In this document: positions 30,989-36,354 of the stretch, one piece after another
Position numbering within the stretch: position 1 is the stretch's first letter
How the letters are laid out: the number at the start of each line of letters is the position of its first letter
Assembly (NCBI GenBank): GCA_017474485.1
Contig: JAFVHO010000197.1
Location: 1 to 36,354, forward strand
DNA: 36,354 nt
Direction of reading: 5' to 3'
DNA from: Prevotella sp.
GTDB taxonomy: Bacteria > Bacteroidota > Bacteroidia > Bacteroidales > Bacteroidaceae
Notes under the pieces: model-generated
Told to the model about the DNA's origin: nothing
Seen by the model: the letters and a program-made list of their open reading frames with translations, nothing else
Databases searched by the model: none
Position numbers and translations under genes: made by a program

Positions 30989-32128
30989 TTAATCCTCCTT
31001 GTTTTCGTCAGCGATTATTTCAGGACCGCGTACCTTGTCCTTATCTGTAAGGCCCTTCTTAATCTCGATATTCACACCATCAGAGAGACCCGTCTCGACG
31101 TAGCGGCGGTCGTAGTTTTTCTGCTTGTCGTCACCTTTAACAACATAGACGAAGGTCGAGTCTCCACTGAATTCGATGGCGCTTTCAGGAATAGTGAGCA
31201 CCTTATCGGCACGAGCCAGCACAATCTCAGCATTAGCACTGTAACCAGAGCGAATCTTGGCGGCATCTTTCTTGGCCGCATCGGCATCACGAGACACCGT
31301 GACGGCAGCCTTGATTTCAAACTGGTTGGCACCATTGGTCTCTGTGGCCTTAGGCGAGATGTACTCCAAAGCAGCATCGAAGGTCATATCCTGCAAGGCA
31401 CCAATAGTAATCTTCAAGGGGATGCCCATAGAGAGCTGACCCACCTCCGTCTCATCAATGTTGCCACGGAAGATGAGGTCGTTCATATTGGCCACAGTAG
31501 CGATGGTGGTACCGTCGTTGAAGGTGTTCGAATTGATGACTGAGTTACCTACCTTAACGGGAATATCGAGAATAACACCGCTGATGGTAGAGCGAATGAG
31601 CGTCGATGAAGCAGAGGCATTGCTCTTCGAGAAACCGTCACGAACCACCTGCAGAGCGTCCGTTGCAGCACCCAGCTCGTGCTTGGCCTGACGCAACTGC
31701 TGCGATACCTTGTCAAACTCGTCAGCAGAAACGAGCTTCTGGTCATAGAGGTTCTTTTCGCGATCGTAGTCGACCTTAGCCTGTTCGAGATTAATGTCAG
31801 CCAGACGCACGCGAGCCTCAGCATTCGACAGCGAACCCATATCGGGAATCACCTTCACTTTGGCGATAACCTCACCCTGCTGAACATAGTCGCCAGCCTC
31901 CTTCAGAATCTCTGTGATGATACCAGAAATCTGAGGTTTGACGTAGACCTCGTTGCGAGGCTCAATCTTACCTGTGATGATGGTCGTCTTCTGGAGGCTG
32001 TCCAGTTTAGGTGTAAACTCGGAGTACACAATCTCCTTGGGTTGGCTCTTCTGCCATAGGAACACGAAGGTTCCGATGAAAATCAGCGCGATAATTGCGG
32101 CGATAATCAGTTTGCTGTACTTTTTCAT
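30989..32128 (-). CDS. Periplasmic adaptor (membrane fusion) protein, MacA/HlyD type
   Basis: The 379-residue protein has an N-terminal membrane anchor (residues about 7-26). A split lipoyl/barrel-sandwich domain follows ('GKIEPRNEVYVKPQISGIITEILKEAGDYVQQGEVIAKV' and 'STISGVILDIPVKVGNSV') around a coiled-coil hairpin ('RVRLADINLEQAKVDYDREKNLYDQKLVS', 'LRQAKHELGAATDAL'). Beta-barrel and membrane-proximal domains end the protein. It would link the ABC permeases in the inner membrane to the TolC-like duct. It is in the same operon with a 3-base gap to the duct gene. Confidence 0.9.
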   Translation of the reverse strand: MKKYSKLIIAAIIALIFIGTFVFLWQKSQPKEIVYSEFTPKLDSLQKTTIITGKIEPRNEVYVKPQISGIITEILKEAGDYVQQGEVIAKVKVIPDMGSLSNAEARVRLADINLEQAKVDYDREKNLYDQKLVSADEFDKVSQQLRQAKHELGAATDALQVVRDGFSKSNASASSTLIRSTISGVILDIPVKVGNSVINSNTFNDGTTIATVANMNDLIFRGNIDETEVGQLSMGIPLKITIGALQDMTFDAALEYISPKATETNGANQFEIKAAVTVSRDADAAKKDAAKIRSGYSANAEIVLARADKVLTIPESAIEFSGDSTFVYVVKGDDKQKNYDRRYVETGLSDGVNIEIKKGLTDKDKVRGPEIIADENKED

Positions 32129-32161
32129 ACTTTTATAGTTTTTATTCTTGTTTCTAAATTA

Positions 32162-33409
32162 TTACTCATCACGCATGGCATCAACAGGTTTGATGCTCAT
32201 AGCTCTAGCGGCAGGTGCAAGACCAGCCATAACACCCATTGTACTGACCATAAAGGCTGCAAGGATAGCTGTCCAGAAGCCTATCTGGAAGTGGGCTGCG
32301 ACGATGCCGTCTTCCGTATTTCCCATTTCGAGCATCTGCAGGATTAGGACTCCAAAGAGAATGCCACTCATGCCTGCTACCAGCGTCAGTACGATGCTCT
32401 CCGAGATGATCTGAGAGAGTATCATCTTCGGCGTAGCACCAATGGCGCGACGAATACCAATCTCAGTGGTACGCTCGCGAACGGTGACCATCATGATATT
32501 CGATACACCAATAGCACCTGCCAACAATGTTCCAAGACCCACAAGCCAAATGAGGAAGTTGACACCCTTAAAGAGGTTGTCCAGCATCTGGAACAGCACC
32601 TCAGTGTTAAACACCATCGCGCCCTGTTCGTCAGTTGGATCAATCATGTGGGCACGAGCAATGGTCTCGCGGATACGGTCGGTAACGCTCGACATGACTA
32701 CACCAGGACGGCCTGTCACGGCAATCAAGTCAACAGCATTACCGCGGTTATAGGTCTGCTGCATAAAGGTTAGCGGCAGGATGACGCCCGTACCGTTTTC
32801 TCCGCTGATGTTAACGCCCTCGCTCATATTGTAGTCGACACCAACTATCTGATAGTAGATATTATCGATGCGGATGCGTTTGCCACAGGGGTCGCCACCA
32901 CCAGGAAATAGTTCCTTGTAGGTTTTCTTCTGTATGACGCACACCTTACGGTGGTCGCGAATGTCAGCCTCATCAATGTATCTGCCGTAGAACAGTTTCG
33001 GTTCGTTGACCCGCTGGTAGTCGGGCATAGCCCCACTGACGCCAACAGTGGCTTTGCGGTCTCCGTAATAAGCTGTGCCACCATTCGAAAAAAGCAGGGG
33101 TGTAATGACATCAAGTTCAGGGACGCTACGACGTAAACGGTCTATATCCTTGTAGTCCATATGCCAATAACGACCTTTACGGAAGCCCTTATATGCCTTG
33201 CTCGTAGGTTGTGCCCACACTAAGGCGCTGTTTGTGGCAAAACCCGCAAAGTTCTGCTGAAGCATTTCTTTCAGACCTTGACCACCACCCATCAGCGCAA
33301 CGAGCATGAAGACACCCCAGAAAACACCGAAGCCAGTCAGGAACGAGCGCGATTTGTTACGCGTCAGAGTGTCGAGTATTTCTCTATATGTATCTAAATC
33401 TATTCTCAT
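32162..33409 (-). CDS. ABC transporter permease, MacB/FtsX type (second of two)
   Basis: The 415-residue protein has the MacB layout: a first membrane helix ('SFLTGFGVFWGVFMLVALMGGG', about residues 22-43), a large periplasmic domain, then three helices of the FtsX domain. The first of these is followed by the mechanotransmission motif 'VTVRERTTEIGIRRAIGATP'. It ends 'SIKPVDAMRDE'. MacB-type permeases drive export of peptides, toxins or siderophores by conformational change coupled to a separate ATPase. With the paralogous permease directly upstream it probably forms a heterodimer. Confidence 0.9.
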   Translation of the reverse strand: MRIDLDTYREILDTLTRNKSRSFLTGFGVFWGVFMLVALMGGGQGLKEMLQQNFAGFATNSALVWAQPTSKAYKGFRKGRYWHMDYKDIDRLRRSVPELDVITPLLFSNGGTAYYGDRKATVGVSGAMPDYQRVNEPKLFYGRYIDEADIRDHRKVCVIQKKTYKELFPGGGDPCGKRIRIDNIYYQIVGVDYNMSEGVNISGENGTGVILPLTFMQQTYNRGNAVDLIAVTGRPGVVMSSVTDRIRETIARAHMIDPTDEQGAMVFNTEVLFQMLDNLFKGVNFLIWLVGLGTLLAGAIGVSNIMMVTVRERTTEIGIRRAIGATPKMILSQIISESIVLTLVAGMSGILFGVLILQMLEMGNTEDGIVAAHFQIGFWTAILAAFMVSTMGVMAGLAPAARAMSIKPVDAMRDE

Positions 33410-33419
33410 AACTTTTTAT

Positions 33420-33452
33420 CTAGTAATACTAGTTATTCTAGTTGGACTAGTC
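33420..33452. repeat. 9-bp tandem repeat giving four in-frame stop codons
   Basis: CTAGT starts at 33420, 33429, 33438 and 33447. On the minus strand this is TAG repeated every nine bases, in frame with the end of the upstream permease, so four stop codons follow one another across the gap to the next gene. Confidence 0.8.
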
Positions 33453-34688
33453 GGCACGAAGCGCCTCAATAGGACGAATACGGCTTGCCTTATAGGCTGG
33501 GATGAGTCCTGCTATCGTTCCTGCAATGATCATTACCAGCGTGGCCTCCACACAGACATCCAGTCCGACTGTCGGATCAAGGAACATCGTAGCCTTGAAC
33601 AATCCGGTATCAATGGTCTCGTGACCTATTGTTGCGTCCATATATTCATTGGCGAAGATGCCTAACAGCATGCCGATATATCCGAAAATGGTGGTGATAA
33701 TCACACTCTCGATGATAATCAGTCGCAGGATGTTCCAAGGTTTGGCACCGATAGCCTTACGAATACCGAACTCATGGGTACGCTCCTTCACGGTGATGAG
33801 CATGATGTTGGATACGCCCACGATTCCAGAGAGTAGCGTAAACAATCCCACTATCCAAAGAGCAGTGCGGATAATGCCGATACCCTTTTCCATCTGCAGG
33901 TTCTGTGTGAAACGGTTCCACAGCCAGACAGCGTCTTCGTCTTCAGGATGTGCCTGATGTTCGGCATTCAGTCGGTGACGGTAGCTGCGCTCAAAATCCT
34001 CGTTAGCCTTCTCCGTCGGCAATCCGTGGAAGGTGAACTCGATGCGTCCAGCGTCGTCGGTATTAGCACCGTAGATGCGCTTGATAGCCGTATAGCTGCT
34101 GAATACCTCTGAGCGTCCATTCTCCTGTTCCTTATAAATACCAACCACTTTGAACGCAAAGTTTCCAACGTTCAGGAAGTCGCCGACGCGGCACTTCAGT
34201 TCCTTTACCTGTTTATTGCCTAACACCAGCACTTTGCGGCTTTCCTTCACATCAATCTCATTGATGAAACGGCCTTGCAACAATTCCACCTTATTAATTT
34301 TCGTATGATTAGGGTAGACGCCGCTGATGCTTGTTGACAGATATTGCTGACCAAAACTGATAGTTGATGACGTGTTGTACTGTGCACCTACCTCATCAAC
34401 GTTCTCAGAAAACTCCTGCGCGGTAATCGTCATATCGCTCTCATGCAGACGGATGTCACGTCCTTCCTTTAGTCCCTGATAGGGTTTAGATGTCCATCCG
34501 CCAAAGACGACCATTGAGGACGACAGAAAACGCTCGCTCTGCTTCAGATTGGCATTAATGAGACCGTTACCGGCACCCAACAACACAATAATCATGAAGA
34601 TGCCCCACGCCACCGCAAAGCCTGTCAATGTCGTACGGAGTTTATTCCGTCGCGCTGTCTGCCATATTTCTGTAAATATGTCTTGCAT
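33447..34688 (-). CDS. ABC transporter permease, MacB/FtsX type (first of two)
   Basis: The 413-residue protein has the same layout as its downstream paralogue: first helix 'TLTGFAVAWGIFMIIVLLGAGNG' (about residues 19-41), periplasmic domain, then FtsX helices with 'ITVKERTHEFGIRKAIGAKP'. It ends 'RIRPIEALRAD'. Sequence differs enough from the paralogue to suggest an old duplication forming a heterodimer. It begins 3 bases after the ATPase gene. The end of the gene is embedded in a tandem repeat of stop codons. Confidence 0.9.
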   Translation of the reverse strand: MQDIFTEIWQTARRNKLRTTLTGFAVAWGIFMIIVLLGAGNGLINANLKQSERFLSSSMVVFGGWTSKPYQGLKEGRDIRLHESDMTITAQEFSENVDEVGAQYNTSSTISFGQQYLSTSISGVYPNHTKINKVELLQGRFINEIDVKESRKVLVLGNKQVKELKCRVGDFLNVGNFAFKVVGIYKEQENGRSEVFSSYTAIKRIYGANTDDAGRIEFTFHGLPTEKANEDFERSYRHRLNAEHQAHPEDEDAVWLWNRFTQNLQMEKGIGIIRTALWIVGLFTLLSGIVGVSNIMLITVKERTHEFGIRKAIGAKPWNILRLIIIESVIITTIFGYIGMLLGIFANEYMDATIGHETIDTGLFKATMFLDPTVGLDVCVEATLVMIIAGTIAGLIPAYKASRIRPIEALRAD

Positions 34689-34691
34689 AGC

Positions 34692-35411
34692 TTACTTCAT
34701 CATACCGTTAATGCCAAACGGGCTGGCATCGTGGTTCAAATTTTCTTCGATTTCTCCGATAATACCATCTTTGATATGAACAATCTTGTTCGTCTCATTA
34801 GCAACACCACTTTCGTGCGTTACCACCACGATGGTCATTCCATCGTCCTGATTCAACTTCTTCAACAGTTGCATCACCTCAACAGAGGTCTTCGAATCGA
34901 GGGCACCTGTCGGCTCGTCAGCCAGGATAATCTGAGGCTTCGTAATCAGTGCACGAGCAATAGCCACACGCTGCTTCTGTCCACCAGAAAGCTCGTTGGG
35001 ATAATGCTCAGCCCAATCCAAGAGTCCTAAACGTTCCAGATATTCCAGCGCAAGGGTGTGTCGCTTCTTGCGCGACACCCCTTGGTAGAAAAGTGGCAAC
35101 TCAACATTTTCTACTGCTGTTTTAAACGAGATGAGATTAAATGACTGAAAGATAAAACCAATCATGCGGTTACGATACTCGGCAGCCTTGCGCTCAGAGA
35201 GGTCCCAAATGGGCACACCGTTGAGTTCATAGATGCCTGAATCGTAGTTGTCGAGGATACCTAAGATATTCAGGAGTGTTGACTTGCCTGAACCTGAGGC
35301 TCCCATAATCGAGACGAACTCGCCCTTCGCAATGTCAAGGGTTATGCCCTTCAACACATGTAGTGGCTGGGCACCCTGATAGGTCTTGTGAATGTCTTGT
35401 AGATGAATCAT
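34692..35411 (-). CDS. ABC transporter ATP-binding protein, MacB/LolD type
   Basis: The 239-residue ATPase has Walker A 'GASGSGKST' (37-45), Q-loop 'GFIFQSFNLI', signature 'LSGGQKQRVAIARAL', Walker B 'IILADEPTGALD' and switch 'VVVTHE'. This is the LolD/MacB class of extracytoplasmic-acting exporters. It is the first gene of the five-gene export operon (ATPase, two permeases, adaptor, duct), with a canonical promoter upstream at 35453-35484. Confidence 0.92.
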   Translation of the reverse strand: MIHLQDIHKTYQGAQPLHVLKGITLDIAKGEFVSIMGASGSGKSTLLNILGILDNYDSGIYELNGVPIWDLSERKAAEYRNRMIGFIFQSFNLISFKTAVENVELPLFYQGVSRKKRHTLALEYLERLGLLDWAEHYPNELSGGQKQRVAIARALITKPQIILADEPTGALDSKTSVEVMQLLKKLNQDDGMTIVVVTHESGVANETNKIVHIKDGIIGEIEENLNHDASPFGINGMMK

Positions 35412-35452
35412 GAAAACAAACTTTTTACCTTAATTTTATTCGTTAGACGGTG

Positions 35453-35484
35453 CAAATGTACGAAAAGTTGCAGTTCCCTGCAAA
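35453..35484 (-). promoter_or_regulatory. Promoter of the ABC export operon
   Basis: The minus strand shows TTTG (35484-35481), 20 bases, then TACATTTG (35460-35453). It lies between the GntR gene and the ATPase gene, so the exporter can be transcribed separately and may be the target of the GntR regulator. Confidence 0.8.
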
Positions 35485-35532
35485 TTTTTGGGATAATCTG
35501 CTGACAAATGTGACGAATGGATAGAAGAATAG

Positions 35533-35901
35533 TCAACTTTTAACATTTTGTATACTTTTAAAAGCCTCAGCAACGTCATCAATCGTAATGTCCAACAGCT
35601 GCATCTGACGGAAGAGTTCTGGCAGTTTTTCCTTCATAAACTCCTTCTTGCGCTCCTTCAAAATCTGCTTCTTGGCACCAGGTGTCACGAAGTAACCCAA
35701 GCCACGCTTATTATATATAATGTTTGCACGAGACAGTTCGTCGTAAGCCTTGACAGCCGTATTGGCATTCACCTCTAGCATCACCGCATATTCGCGCACA
35801 CTCGGAATGCGGTCATCATCTTTATATTTTCCTGCGAGTATCTCATCACAAAGGCGGTCGGCCATCTGGATGTATATCGCTTTATCGTTAGTAAAAATCA
35901 T
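35533..35901 (-). CDS. GntR family regulator, YtrA subfamily
   Basis: From the ATG at 35901 the protein has 122 residues. An N-terminal winged helix-turn-helix ('KAIYIQMADRLCDEILAGKYKDDDRIPSVREYAVMLEVNANTAVKAYDELSRANIIYNKRGLGYFV') is followed by only a short helical C-terminus, which defines the YtrA subfamily. These regulators usually repress neighbouring ABC-transporter operons. The start at 35901 overlaps the preceding stop as ATGA and gives the typical 'MxFxxxKAIYxQ' start; an in-frame ATG at 35913 lies inside the upstream gene. Confidence 0.88.
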   Translation of the reverse strand: MIFTNDKAIYIQMADRLCDEILAGKYKDDDRIPSVREYAVMLEVNANTAVKAYDELSRANIIYNKRGLGYFVTPGAKKQILKERKKEFMKEKLPELFRQMQLLDITIDDVAEAFKSIQNVKS

Positions 35902-36354
35902 ATATTCAACCATTTATTGTTAATAACCTGCATACGCGTAAACAGCTTATAAGAAGCCCAGTAGTGGAACACGATGAGGGCACACAACGTCGTGTTAAGA
36001 ATATAGAAGAAGGGGTGGAAGAACTGCTTATAGGTATGCGTCTTCTCGTCCCATGTTCCTGAAATGAACTCCACATCGGGCTTGATTTGGTTCAGCAGCA
36101 TAATCAGCAAGATGCCGACAACGGCAATCGTAGCGCTGGTAAATAGGAACTGCTGGCGGCGGAACAGCGTACCACCTACGATATAGAGTGAGTGGATATA
36201 GAACACAAAGGTAAAGAAAAACCATACCATCTGCCAATGATCGAAAGCAGCTTGGCCAAAAACATCATTAAATATGATGGGAATACCCCAGATGATGACT
36301 CGACCAGTCACCCAGTCAACAAACACACGCAGTACATCAGCCAACATATAGGCA
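35898..36354 (-). CDS. Integral membrane protein, possibly 5'-truncated by the window
   Basis: At least 149 residues from the first Met at 36347; the frame stays open to the window edge, so the true start may lie outside. Four hydrophobic segments are visible ('VIIWGIPIIF', 'MVWFFFTFVFYIHSLYIVGG', 'ATIAVVGILLIMLL', 'FFYILNTTLCALIVFHYWASY'). The 'HSLYIVGGTLFRRQQFLFT' segment resembles membrane proteins encoded with YtrA-type regulators in Bacteroidetes, sometimes annotated as ABC-2-type permeases. It overlaps the GntR gene (ATGA), so the two are co-translated. Confidence 0.65.
   Translation of the reverse strand, partial: AYMLADVLRVFVDWVTGRVIIWGIPIIFNDVFGQAAFDHWQMVWFFFTFVFYIHSLYIVGGTLFRRQQFLFTSATIAVVGILLIMLLNQIKPDVEFISGTWDEKTHTYKQFFHPFFYILNTTLCALIVFHYWASYKLFTRMQVINNKWLNI

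Noticed and set aside
1..36354. tRNA, rRNA or complete insertion sequence
   Set aside because: No cloverleaf-like segment, rRNA-like stretch, transposase frame or integrase was seen in the window.

Overview
The window looks like chromosome from a Bacteroidales bacterium, most likely Prevotella or a close relative. Promoters have the Bacteroidetes form (TTTG or TTG, 19-20 bp, then TAnnTTTG). Shine-Dalgarno sites are nearly absent and leaders are AT-rich. The gene families are typical of the group: Mfa1/Mfa2 fimbriae with DUF3575 and DUF3868, a smalltalk/amidase pair, DUF4421, a SusD relic, and a GH53 enzyme with a Prevotella-like C-terminal sorting tail. All names come from reading the translations; no database search was run.

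Layout. (1) 1-7537, minus: the first 2512 residues of a giant exported LamG/FN3 protein whose 3' end lies outside the window. (2) 7538-10589: a structured spacer, a smalltalk gene, an internally deleted amidase, a strong two-way terminator, a lipoprotein with InlB-like repeats, and the terminator and last codons of a lost susD gene. (3) 10940-11965: a DUF4421 protein. (4) 12010-18416, minus: a five-gene fimbrial operon, DUF3575, DUF3868/OmpA/TPR, Mfa1-like fimbrillin, FimB/Mfa2 anchor, and an unusual thioredoxin-fimbrillin fusion lipoprotein. (5) 18686-23165, plus: a CotH-family protein with a probable late frameshift, a stand-alone AICAR transformylase, a small basic protein, and a GH53 endo-galactanase. 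(6) 23458-29143: a 5.7 kb island bounded by exact 19-nt direct repeats. It holds a HicA/HicB toxin-antitoxin pair and, in opposite orientation, a compact six-gene operon (small QNPVKYIN-motif protein, WYL regulator, N6-methylase-like protein without a catalytic motif, pseudo-receiver protein, GIY-YIG nuclease-like protein, membrane-anchored protein). (7) 28806-29653: a repeat-dense non-coding stretch. (8) 29654-36354, minus: a MacAB/TolC-type export operon preceded by a YtrA-type GntR regulator and a partial membrane protein.

The best candidate for an undescribed system is the six-gene operon in the island. Its regulator class, nuclease-like and methylase-like members, tight translational coupling, toxin-antitoxin neighbour and flanking repeats are what one expects of a mobile defence module, but its function is inferred only. 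The second is the thioredoxin-fimbrillin fusion closing the fimbrial operon. A third theme is short tandem repeats with 7, 8 or 9 bp periods at several loci, two of them inside coding regions where a change in copy number would shift the reading frame.
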